Part shown: one piece after another, positions 25,701-36,116 of the stretch
How positions within the stretch are numbered: the stretch's first letter is position 1
Layout of the letters: every line of letters begins with the position of its first letter
Source of the DNA: Acanthococcus lagerstroemiae
Taxonomy: Eukaryota > Arthropoda > Insecta > Hemiptera > Eriococcidae
Length of the DNA: 64,000 bases
Direction: 5' to 3'
Assembly: GCA_031841125.1 (NCBI GenBank)
Contig: CM063112.1
Span: 12,364,603-12,428,602, forward strand
Program-made: the position numbers and the translations under genes
The notes under the pieces: generated by a model
Database searches by the model: none
Told to the model about the DNA's origin: nothing
Seen by the model: only the letters and a program-made list of their open reading frames with translations

Positions 25701-27689
25701 CAACCAGTTTCCAGGTCCCCAAAAATCAGTTTTTTGCTGAAGTAATAACTTTTAAACATGAAAAACAAAAAAAAAAAAGTTTCAAACAAAATTTTTTTTT
25801 GTGAAATTCTACAGTAGTAGGGATTCTCGGTTTTTTGTAGCTGCCCTCGAAATACCCTAAATGTGGGAGCATTAAATTAACGCGGGCATTCTCAAAATGT
25901 CCTAAATGGAAAGTTCAAAATGACCTCTGATAACACTGTACATTAACGGTGGCTTTATTGACCGGGGGGGGGGGGTAAATCTTGGTGATTTTTGCCGAAT
26001 TGCCTAGTCCTGGGGGCAACAGGGCTGGTAATTACCCTGACTCCTTTTCTTAAAATCCATCCTCAAAATGTCCTAAATGGATGCTTCAAAATGACCTCTT
26101 ATAATACTGTACGTTAACACTAACCATCTCGATGGTAGGGTGTGTGTAAAATCTTCGTCAATTTTGTCGAATCACCGAGTCCTACAAGCAGCAGGACTGC
26201 TAATTACCCTCCCCCTGGGTCCCTCTCTAAATTAATCCTCAAAATACTCTGAATGGAGGGTTCAAACTGACCCCTTATAATACTGTACATTCACGCTGGC
26301 CTTATTGGGTCCTAAGAGGGACAGGGCGGCTAGTTACCCGTGAGTCCCTTCATGTGAATCCATCCTCACAACGCCCTAAATGGAGGCTTTGAAATGACCC
26401 ATCTTATACTGTGCATTAACACTAGCCTTATTGAGAGGGGGGGGGGTAAAATTTTGGTCGTTTTTTGTCGAATCACCAAGTCGTGCGGGCAACAAGGCTG
26501 CTAATTACCCCCTGTGTCCTTCTCTAAATTCATCTTCAAAATATTCTAAATCGAGGGTTCAAAATTACCCCTTATAACACTGTACATTAACGCTGACCTT
26601 ATTGGGGGAATAGGAGGATCGTAAAATCTAGGTAATTTTTGTTGAGTCGCCCAGTCCTGAGCACAAAAAGACTGCTGATTACCTCCGGGTCCTTCTCTAA
26701 ATTCATCCTCAAATTACTCTAAATGGAGGGTTCAAAATTACCCCTTATAATACGGTACCTTAACACTGGCCTTATGGAGCGGGTCGTACAGTCCGAGTCG
26801 TCATTGCCGTGTTGCCAAATTTGAAAACAGTAGGGCTGCTAATCACCCACGGTCCTTTCTCTAAATCCATCCTCAAAATGCCTTAAATGGAGGTACAAAA
26901 TTACCCCTTATAATACTGTACATCAACGCTGGTGTTATGTGGTGGGAGTAAGGGGACGTAAAATATTGGTTGCTTTTGCCGAGTCGCCAAGTTCTGAGGT
27001 CAGGCTGTTAATTACCCCCTGTACTCGTTCTCTAAATTCATTCTCAAAATACCCTAAATTGAGGCTTCAAAATGACCTCTTGCACGGACGTGCCTCTTGT
27101 AATACTGTATGTTAACACTAACCTTTTGGGGGGGGGGGCGTAAAATCTTAATCGTTGCTGTTGAACCACCAAGTCGTGCGGGCAACCGGGCTGTTAATTA
27201 CACCCCCCCTCCGGTCCTTCTCTAAATTCATCCGCAAAATACCATAAATGGAGGGTTCAAAATGACTCCTTATAATACTATGTATTAACACTGGCTTTAA
27301 TGAGGAAGAGAAGCGGGGGAGGGGAGGCATAAAATCTTGGCCGTTTTTGTCGAATCACTGAGTCGTGCGGCTAACAGGACTGCTAATTAACCCCGGGTCC
27401 TTCTTTAAATTCATCCTCGAAATACTCTGAACGGGTTCAAAAGTACCCCATATAATACTGTACATTAACAATGACGTTATTAGGGAAATGGGAGGGTCGT
27501 AAAATCTAGGTAATTTTTGTTGAGTCGCCTAGTCCTGAGGGCAACAGGACTGCTAATTACCCCCGGGTCTTTCTCTTAATTCATTCTCAAAATATTCTAA
27601 ATGGAGGGTTCAAAATTACCCTTTATAATACTGTACTTTAACACTGGCCGTATGAAGCCGGTCGTACAATCTTAGTCGTCATTGCCGTG

Positions 27690-28101
27690 CAGCCGCGCAG
27701 CCAGAGTTTACGGATGGGTGGGGCTCTATAAATCTTTGGGGGGGGGGGGGGCGAGGCCGATATTTTTTAACGAGCGAACAAAAAAGTGTACATGGGTTTT
27801 ATATTTTATTTCAACGAGTGGCTCGCCTCGTTGTCTAAACAGGCTTGGGTAACTTAGCGATAGTGTACTGGGGCCATTACTTAAAAATCCCATTGCCAAT
27901 CCAAGAGTCCCAAATTAGTTAACCAAGTTTCTGTTCTAAATTTTAAAATGTTTCTGTGATATCAGTTCTCTTCATCTCTTCTTTCTTTTTCGTTCAGCGT
28001 CATGATAATTTTGTTTAATGGTGGTATCTTTGCCTAGGGTGGCTCAAGATATCTGTAACGGGAGTTCAGCTCCAGCTTGCCCCCCTGTGGCTACGGGGCT
28101 G
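27690..28101. mobile_element. hAT-like non-autonomous element in the satellite, 412 bp
   Basis: The left end CAGCCGCGCAGCCAGAG pairs with the reversed right end CAGCCCCGTAGCCACAG. A perfect 8-bp target duplication TTGCCGTG lies at 27682-27689 and 28102-28109. Removing the insert and one duplication restores a normal satellite monomer (...CATTGCCGTG|TTGCCAAATC...), which is direct proof of insertion. It starts with a G-run and is non-coding. Confidence 0.88.
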
Positions 28102-28659
28102 TTGCCGTGTTGCCAAATCCTCAAGACAGTAGGGCTGCTAATTACCTCGGTCCTTTCTCTAAATCCATCCTTAAAATGCCCTAAATGGAGGTTCAAAATG
28201 ACCCCTTATAATACTGTACATTAACGCTGACCTTAATATGGGAAGGGAAGGGGTCGTAAAATCTTGGTCATTTTGTCGAATCACCAAGTCGTCCAGGCAA
28301 CAGGGCTGCTAATTACTCCCTAAATTTACCCTCAAAATACTTCAAATGGAGGGTTCAAAATGACCCCTTATAATACTGTACATGAACGCTGACTTTATTG
28401 AGGGAAGGGAAGGGGCCGTAAAATCTTGGTCATTTTGTCAAATCACCAAGTCCTCCGAGCAACAGAGCTGCTAATTACTTCCGGGCCTTTTCTCTAAATT
28501 CATCTTCAAAATACTCTAAATGGAGGGTTCAAAATGACCCCTTATAATACTGTACATTAACGCTGGTCTTATGGGGTAAAATCGTAGTCATTTTTGGCAA
28601 GTCACGAGTCCTAGTTGCTAATTACCCCCCTCCCCCAATCCTTTTCTCTAAATCCATAT

Positions 28660-30265
28660 CTATCCCTAGGAATTCTTCCTTCCTCTCCCTCCACCCAGTA
28701 GATACCACTTTTTTAAATTTACGTTTTTGGTGTTGTATCATGTCAGCTATGACTTTTTGTAATAGAACTTTCAGAACTTCCATTAACCCAAATCATCCTG
28801 CCAGGATGTTCCCCGGGAGAGGGGGCTCAAGGCCACGGAATTCAATTTTGATACTTTGCTGTATCCGATAAATGTTGGTATCTAGTGAGGGGCGAGGGAT
28901 GAAAATTTCATGCAGTAAACACGAATGTCATTTCATTGGCTCAAATCATAACAGTTTGATCCTGAATTGTAAATTATGGTTCCTCTGGGGGAGGAGGCTC
29001 GCTATTGAATATGCCTATACATGTCGTATTGAAGGTAACAGGGCTATTAATTACCTGAAGTTCTTTTTCTTAAATACATCCACAAATGCCCGAAATGGAG
29101 GGCTCAAAATGAGCCCTTCTAATACTGCACTCTGACACTGGCCTTATGGAGGGGGTCGTACAGTATTGGTCGTGATTGCCAAGTTGCCAAATCCTGAGGA
29201 CCATAGGGCTGCTAATAACCTCCCGGTCCTCTCTCTAAATCCATCTCAAAATGCTCTACATGGAAGGTTTAAAATGACCCCTTGTAATACTGTACTTTAA
29301 GGCTGGTCTTATGGAGTCCGGATGGCATAAAATCTTGGTTACTTTTGCTGAGTCATTAAGTCCTACAGGCAACAGGGCTGCTAAGTACTTCCGGGTCCAT
29401 TTCCTAAATTCATGGTCAAAATGCCCTAAATGAAGGGTTCAAAATTACCCTTTATAACACTATACGTGAACACCGGCTTTATTGGGGGGAGGGGAGGGTA
29501 CGTAAAATCTTGGTCATTTTTGCCGAGTCGCCTAGTTCTGAGGGCAACAGAGCTGTTAATTACCCCTGAGTCCTTTCTTTAAAACCCATATTCAGACTGC
29601 CTTGAATGGAAGGTTCATACTGACCCTATATAATATGATACATTAATACTGGCTTGAAAGGGGGAGAGGGCGTACAATCTTAGTAATTTTTACCGAGTCA
29701 CCAAATCCTGAGGACCAGAGGGCTGTTAGGTACCCCCGAGTCCTTTTCTGTAAATTCATCCTCAGAATACCCTACATAAAGGGTCGAAAATGATCCCTTG
29801 TAATACTTTACAATAACACTGGCCTTGTCAAAGGGAGGGGGGGGGGTAAAATCTTGGTCATTTTTGCCAAGTCACCGAATCCTTGCTGCTAGTAACCCCC
29901 TCTCTCCAATCCTTTTCTCTAAATCTATGTCTATCCCTGGGAATTCTTCCTCCCTCTCCCTCCACCCAATAGATACCACTTTTTAAAATTTACGTTTTTT
30001 GTGCTTTATCTTGCCAGAAAAGACTTTTTGTAATAGAACGTTCGGAACTTTCATTAGTCCGAATCATCCAGCTAGGATGTTCACCGGAAGAGGGGGCTCA
30101 AGGCCACCGAATTAAATTTTGATATTTTGCTGTATGTGATAAATTTCAGTACCTAGTGAGGGGCGAGGGATGAAAATTTTATACAGTGAACACGAATGTC
30201 ATTTCATTGGTTTAAATCCTGCCAGTTTGATCCTGAATAGTAAATTATGGTTCTTGTGGCGAAGG
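28660..30265. repeat. ~1.27-kb higher-order duplication within the satellite
   Basis: The ~335-bp block beginning CTATCCCTAGGAATTCTTCC occurs at about 28665 and again at about 29930. It runs through GATACCACTTTTT, GGATGTTC, CAAGGCCAC and TAAATTATGGTTC. The offset is about 1,265 bp. Satellite monomers lie between the two copies, so block plus monomers duplicated as a unit. Confidence 0.75.
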
Positions 30266-30540
30266 GGGGGGGGGTACGCAATTGAATATGCCTATACATG
30301 TCATGTGGATGACATTTCATAAGTTCAAATGGTTGCATATTTCATGTTTGATGACAAGTTGATCCTGATAGTAAATTATGGCACGTATGGTGACGGGAGG
30401 GGAAGGGAGGGGGCTCAGAATTGGATGTACCAATAACTACAATATGGATATAATTTTTGATAGGTTTAAATGATCGCTGAACTCTTGTTTGATAACTATT
30501 TGGCCTTAATTAGTAGAATTCGGCACCTATGGGGGAGGAG

Positions 30541-30735
30541 CAGGGCCGGACTTAGCATTATCGCGCTTTCAGGCAGAATAAAAATTGCCGACCCATCAGA
30601 TTTTCGTTCACACCTTCTCCTCCTTAGATGTTCGTTCTTTCCTTTTTTGGTTTTACCACGTCAAATATTTGCCGCCCCCCAAAATCTGCTCCCCTAGGCA
30701 CGTGCCTATGTTCTTCATCCGTAAATACGACTGTG
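30541..30735. mobile_element. hAT-like MITE, ~195 bp
   Basis: The element begins CAGGGCCGGACTTAGC and ends ...TACGACTGTG, and is flanked by GGGAGGAG at 30533-30540 and 30736-30743. The terminal inverted repeat is weak, and the flanking G/A-rich duplicate could partly be chance, so the right end is less certain. A related scrap (GGCGGACTTAG ... CCTAGGCAC) lies near 455-700. Confidence 0.5.
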
Positions 30736-30743
30736 GGGAGGAG

Positions 30744-31765
30744 GCCCAAAATTGCATCAGCAATAAATAATGCAATATGGTTGTCATTTCGCCGGCTTAA
30801 ATGGTCGTCTAACTAATTTTTGATAACGATTTGATCTTACTTAACAAATTGTGGCATATAAGGTAAGCAGGGGACGGGTTTACTCCAAGCAAAGTATGAA
30901 TAAATTTGCCAAAATTTGGAATGATTTACCTGTACGTTTGAACTTGCAGAACAACTAAGTGTCTAGCGTCTCCGCTGATTGTGTGCTTGTGTTGTCCGTC
31001 ATCATTGTGGAAGGTTGCCCAACCTAAGCTTTCTTCAAAGAACTTTTGATTAATCTTAATGTGACCCAGAAAATCCTCGGATAAAAAATGTCAAAACAGA
31101 ATTGGTCACAAGTACCTAATGTTTTCATATTCCTCCCCCCCCCCCTCCCACAGACACAACCAGTGAGCACACATTCTTTGACACATTGTATGTGAGGTGT
31201 CCGTACACTGTCTTGGTGATACAGCGAAGTGTTTCTCAGGCCTTTGCCTCTGGGTCATAATGTGTTTTGACTACCGACAACGCTGACAGCAGCTGTAATT
31301 CGCCTTCTTTTGAAGCTCTCGGGTTTTACAAATGAGCAAATCGAAAAAGTGTTTTGAAAAATTGACCCCCTCAAATGTGCAAAGTTTTAACCATTTTCGA
31401 ATTTTGCATATTAATTCAGTAACCTGCTTCGAATATTGCAGGTGGGTAAAGAGTTTCGAACAAAGTCTATATCATGTTTTCTCTAAGGAATATGTAAATT
31501 TTTTTCGTATCTACCGTTCAAACGTCATACATGGAAGGGGAGCGGTTTGAAAATAGTCCTTTACTGGAGTACACTTTAGCGCGGGCTTCATACCGAGAGA
31601 CATAGCTTTATGTATAATTTCCTTGCTCTTCATATTCGGACGAATATATTTGCATTTTCACCGGAGTCAGCTCCTCGACCCTCGGAGTTTTCCATCCTTA
31701 TAAATTTCCCGTCTTTCTTTTCCTCGATTCTTGTTACGTCATTCTGTACCCTGTTACTAGAAGTA
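30744..31765. other. Spacer after the satellite
   Basis: The first ~150 bp still resembles the flanking repeat (GGCATATAAGGTAAGCAGGGG). A poly-C tract lies near 31137. A 72-codon plus frame at 31332 has no recognisable family. No gene called. Confidence 0.35.
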
Positions 31766-32447
31766 GATACCTTATGTATGTTCTAGCGCAGTAATGATTT
31801 CTCTTACTTTTTCCCCCATTTTTCAGTTCTCAAGAAAAAAATAAAAATTCTCTAAATTTCCGTATTGAATATTTAACTTATTTTTAAGGATAATTTTAAT
31901 CATTTCATCCTATTTTCTCATCTCCTCTAGTTTGAAATTTTTATAAATTTTGTATCCAAATTATATCAATTTCCTATCTTTCAACTCTTTCTTCATAGAA
32001 ATCATCAATCTGTGATAGGTAATAATACTCTTGGCATAGTTGAAGATTTCTTTCACTTCTTTCCCCATTTTTCACCTCTGAAGAAAAAAATGATACATTA
32101 TATTTATTCTGGCCCACTTGAAGATTTCTTTTACTTTCTCCCCATTTTTCAGTTCTCAAGAAAAAACAAAAATTTCATTTGATATTTAACTGTTTTAACC
32201 CTCTACTTATAGAAATCATCAATCTGTGACAGTTAAAGATTTCTTTCACTTTCTTCCCTATTTTTCACCTCTGAAGAAAAAATGATACCTTATATATGTT
32301 TGACGCAGTCCATTTTTTTCTATTTTTCCTCCCTACTTTTCATTTTTTATCGGATCTTCTTCCCTTAATTTATATTTTATCGAATTTTCCTCCCTATAAA
32401 AATTTATTCTTTTCCTTTTCTTGTATTTTTCTTCTTCTTTTAAACAA
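31766..32447. repeat. Tandem purine/pyrimidine repeat with AGTAGATA end
   Basis: It begins AGTAGATACCTTATGTATGT followed by TCTAGCGCA, the terminal word of the MITE at 14847. It then contains about four copies of a ~80-bp block (GATTTCTTTCACTTCTTTCC, CCATTTTTCACCTCTGAAG) near 31793, 32045, 32125 and 32245. The strand is strongly pyrimidine-rich. The matching right end of an AGTAGATA element was not found. Confidence 0.55.
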
Positions 32448-33193
32448 TGTTGGACCATCAATAGATACTGAATGTAAAAATAAAACATGAAGTTATACAA
32501 AACTAAACGTGAACTGTATTTAATAATTTTATAACAATCAGAGATTTTCAACACTCATCTTAAGATATTTATGTAACAGTATTCGATGTTTCATTTTAAA
32601 AAATTGCGTAAAATTTCAGTAGTATTTCCTTTTTATTAGTGTGTGAAACAAAAATATTAGAAAACCTCACTTATTATTATTTCAAAGAAAATGGAACATT
32701 ATTTAACTCCTAGATTATCTACTAGATCTATGTCTGCCATCAAGACTTCAAACAATTTCATTATTGCTACGTGAAAGAGAAATTCTCGTATCTTTTTTTG
32801 AAAGTATTAAAATAAAATAGGGGTAAGTTGAGATTAAACATTACGAAGTACAGATAGGCAACCTGCAAGGTATATTGTTTAAAACTGTAAAATATATAAT
32901 TTTAGGCCAATGTCTCCCTACATTTAGAACAAGTTATCAAAATATTCATCAACTTCGGTGTTTTGTTTGTGTTCGATGGCTTGATTACAACAGCAAAAAC
33001 TAATGCATCGTTACAATTAATCCATGACAGATGACAACGAATTTTAAAAACACAAAAATCGAGCAAAGGAGAAACATTACGACTCTTTGAATTCTACATT
33101 TCTCATGATCTCAATATGCAGGAGGCGCAGCGGTGACTAGAAACATGATACTGAATGGAGGATACAGGTCTTTGGATCTTATACATGACATCA
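32448..33193. repeat. Left arm of the 3.4-kb palindrome (746 bp)
   Basis: The arm starts TGTTGGACCATCAATAGATA and ends CTTATACATGACATCA. Its reverse complement is present at 35092-35840. The few differences I noticed by eye are small (for example an A-run length near 32965 versus 35320). Identity is clearly very high, but I did not compute it. Confidence 0.9.
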
Positions 33194-33205
33194 GAAACGA
33201 TAATT

Positions 33206-34851
33206 TCAACAAGTCAATTTCTTCTTAACACCTGCTTTTAGTATAATTTCAGCGGATTTCAAGATTTCGTGATCATTCATGTGAAGGTCTTTTTCTAAGA
33301 CCTCCATGCATCCGCAAATGATAGCTTTTCTTTGTAAGTGACTTTCGACGCAGGGTGGAATAATTTCGAAGTTGTAGCGTACAACTCCGCCACAGATACG
33401 CAGAACGAAAATAGGTCCATATCCGGATCGTTGGCGATCACTTCGTTAATTTCCGCCGCACGTTTATCAACGCTGAACATCAAATAGTAAACCCACTTGG
33501 TAAACCTAGCATTAAAATGCACCGGATACTGATCGACTATTTTCAGGTGATCTAGATGAACGTTCGTCTTCGTTACAAGCTCAGTAATTACTTTTTTTTC
33601 TTCGTCGCGAAGATCAGGACAAGCTTCAATCTGCGCCTTAATACCATCCTTCCATTTCCTGAATATTTCTTCACTTAAATTCTTTATGTGTCTTGATTGA
33701 AAAAGTTCAATACCTTCGTTCTTTCTTCTTTTACCAGTGAATCTAATTTCGCACTAATGGCTTCAGTTGTCTTGCTTTTTAATCGCGAACGTATGAGTAA
33801 ATTTTTGATTGCATCTCTGATACGGGAATGTCACATGTCAAACTTAAACGTGTTTCTAGTTTCTCGATCTTCTGACGAAAAATCATAATACACCGCGTAA
33901 GTTTTTGAGCACTCATAACAAGTAGCTGAAAGTTTAAAGAAATTATTAGAAGTAAGAAAAGTGAACAAAGATTTTACATAAATATTACGAGAATAAATGA
34001 ATCTATCAAACTAAGTGTATCGGAGATCAATTTCATTCGAAATGTGACTAGAAATTCAAAAAAACCGACGAATTTAGAGTGATAACACTATTGACACAAC
34101 TCAAAAAAGTAGAACATAACCGGAATATATTATGACTCACAGATCAGTATTTGAGAACAAGCAAAGGACGACTCTAAATTCATCCACTCGAGGAAGAGAA
34201 AAAAATTGGTTTAGTTTCAACCAAATTTCTGATTTTTCGTTACAAGAAAGTATCTAACAGTTTTATAGCTTTTTTAACAATATTGAGAATAAATTACCCT
34301 ACTTACGTTCTCATGTTCTGCATTCGTTAATAATTCCACCGCTTTTATTTGGATATCGTTTTGAGTATGTTTAGGGTCCCTTACAAAATCTCGAAACTAA
34401 AACATGTAAACAATTTGTAATAATGTAAATATAGATGAAAGAGAAAAAAAATGATACACTTACATCGTCCACTCTTGTTTTCTTCGATTTAGGGGGTGAA
34501 GTACTAGGCGACTTCTTAGGCGAAGGTACTAATAAATGAAAGATAAAAATTCATCGAAATCTCGCATTCACCTGACAAACTCGAATTTGCGAATAGACTT
34601 ACCGATTCAAGTTCGGTCTCCCACTCCGACTCAGTATCTTCGATTTTTGATAATAATTCACACACTTCTTTGAAGAGGACCAAGTTATCTTTCAACTTTT
34701 TGCACAAGTTCATCAGTTCAGTCGTACGTGCTTTTTTCTTACGTAATTTAACCAAATTTGTCTTCAAACCGCCAGAAGTCTTCTTATTAGTAATAAGGGT
34801 GGTATAATCTAACTGAACTCGGTCGAGTATCACACGAAGATGTTCTGCCAT
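33206..34851 (-). pseudogene. Unknown multi-exon gene filling the palindrome spacer, frame-disrupted
   Basis: I do not recognise the family. The 5' part is a well-formed spliced gene. A 5' UTR exon ends at 34998 (GTGAGT donor), with its acceptor before 34861. Exon 1 is 34851-34572, starting MAEHLRVILDRVQLD, Lys-rich and helical. Exon 2, 34528-34464, is PSPKKSPSTSPPKSKKTRVD. Exon 3, 34396-34307, ends AVELLTNAEHEN. These join in phase. From the acceptor at 33926 onward coding-like sequence continues in changing frames: HSRIRDAIKNLLIRSRLK; NLSEEIFRKWKDGIKAQIEA to TKWVYYLMFSVDKRAAEIN; and finally RICGGVVRYNFEIIPP and EKDLHMNDHEILKSAEII, stopping at 33206. One in-frame TGA and at least two frame changes separate them, so the copy is probably dead, unless extra introns explain the shifts. 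Cys pairs (CYEC, RICG) hint at zinc binding. The stop is 13 bp from the left arm. Confidence 0.5.
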
Positions 34852-35091
34852 ACTGTAGAATCTGTAAGAAATGAAGGAGATAATTAGAACATTTGAACGG
34901 GCAAATACCGTTATGTACAATAGGAGAAAGCAATTATTCTAATGAAATATCGTCGTAAACTGTTTATGAACCGTTCATAAGCGCGAATTCTACTCACCCA
35001 ATAAGTAAAAAGCTTCAGTTTATTAACGACGAATGCAAATTTGAAAATATCAAACGCAAAAAATTTCTTCTTCAGTATTTGTTCGGTATTA

Positions 35092-35840
35092 TGATGTCAT
35101 GTATAAGATCCAAAGACCTGTATCCTCCATTCAGTATCATGTTTCTAGTTCACCGCTGCGCCTCCTGCATATTGAGATCATGAGAAATGTAGAATTCAAA
35201 GAGTCGTAATGTTTCTCCTTTGCTCGATTTTTGTGTTTTTAAAATTCGTTGTCATCTGTCATGGATTAATTGTAACGATGCATTAGTTTTTGCTGTTGTA
35301 ATCAAGCCATCGAACACAAAAAAAAACACCGAAGTTGATGAATATTTTGATAACTTGTTCTAAATGTAGGGAGACATTGGCCTAAAATTATATATTTTAC
35401 ATGTTTTTAAACAATATACCTTGCAGGTTGCCTATCTGTACTTCGTAATGTTTAATCTCAACTTACCCCTATTTTATTTTAATACTTTCAAAAAAATATA
35501 CGAGAATTTCTCTTTCACGTAGCAATAATGAAATTGTTGAAGTCTTGATGGCAGACATAGATCTAGTAGATAATCTAGGAGTTAAATTAATGGTTCCATT
35601 TTCTTTGAAATAATAATAAGTGAGGTTTTCTATATTTTTGTTTCACACACTAATAAAAAGGAAATACTACTGAAATTTTACGCAATTTTTTAAAATGAAA
35701 CTCGAATACTGTTACATAAATATCTTAAGATGAGTGTTGAAAATCTCTGATTGTTATAAAATTATTAAATACAGTTCACGTTTAGTTTTGTATAACTTCA
35801 TGTTTTATTTTTACATTCAGTATCTATTGATGGTCCAACA
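35092..35840. repeat. Right arm of the 3.4-kb palindrome (749 bp)
   Basis: It is the reverse complement of the left arm, from TGATGTCATGTATAAG to CTATTGATGGTCCAACA. Its last 20 bp overlap the terminal exon that starts at 35821 (acceptor TTTTACATTCAG). No target-site duplication is visible outside the two tips (left flank ...TTTAAACAA, right flank CCTGATAATG...). Confidence 0.9.
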
Positions 35841-36116
35841 CCTGATAATGATAATTATGGACCTGATTATGAAGCATATGGAGATTCTGGTTCTAATTAT
35901 GAAGAATATGATGAAGAAAATTTATGTGAAGCACATTTTCAAAAATGTAAGGACAGAGAAAGAGAAAGAATGAGAGAAAGAGATAGAAAGAAAACAGATA
36001 CACATATAAACATTATTAATTATGATAAATCACCATTAAGAAGAGAAGATGATCTTGATTCAGATATTGATTCAGAAGAGGAAGCAGAGAAAATAAAATA
36101 TTTTTTAAAATTGTAA
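35821..36116 (+). CDS. Terminal exon encoding a highly acidic tail protein (5' partial)
   Basis: After a good acceptor (TTATTTTTACATTCAG) two bases complete a split codon. Then 97 codons run to TAA at 36114-36116, with AATAAA only 4 bp later. The peptide starts SIDGPTPDNDNYGPDYEAYG, continues with Asp/Glu/Tyr-rich sequence, then a charged Arg/Glu helix (KCKDRERERMRERDRKK), and ends EDDLDSDIDSEEEAEKIKYF. Codon choice is strongly AT-biased (GAT, GAA, AAT), unlike CRK or NF-YB. The upstream exon was not found, although a signal-peptide-like frame MFLLCSIFVFLKFVVICHG sits in the arm at about 35210 without a convincing donor. The family is unknown. The first 20 bases are shared with the opposite arm, where the frame continues differently and stops after about 23 codons. 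Confidence 0.5.

Larger units (their letters stand above)
25840..30540. repeat. Satellite array, ~165-190-bp monomers with poly-G tracts
   Basis: More than 20 degenerate monomers occur. Each has CTAAATTCATCCTCAAAATA, then CTAAATGGAGGGTTCAAAAT, CCCTTATAATACTGTA(C), a TTAACGCTGGCCTTATTG block, a G-run of up to about 13, GTAAAATCTTGGTCATTTTT, GTCGAATCACCAAGTCCT and GGGCTGCTAATTACCCC. Monomer spacing is mostly 165-190 bp, with some shorter. The array is interrupted by the hAT element at 27690 and by a second, different ~340-bp segment present twice (about 28660 and 29925). Confidence 0.9.

Noticed and set aside
35205..35275. Signal-peptide exon MFLLCSIFVFLKFVVICHG in the palindrome arm
   Set aside because: No good donor in the phase needed by the exon at 35821, and another frame through the same DNA is equally open. 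Mentioned only as a possibility.
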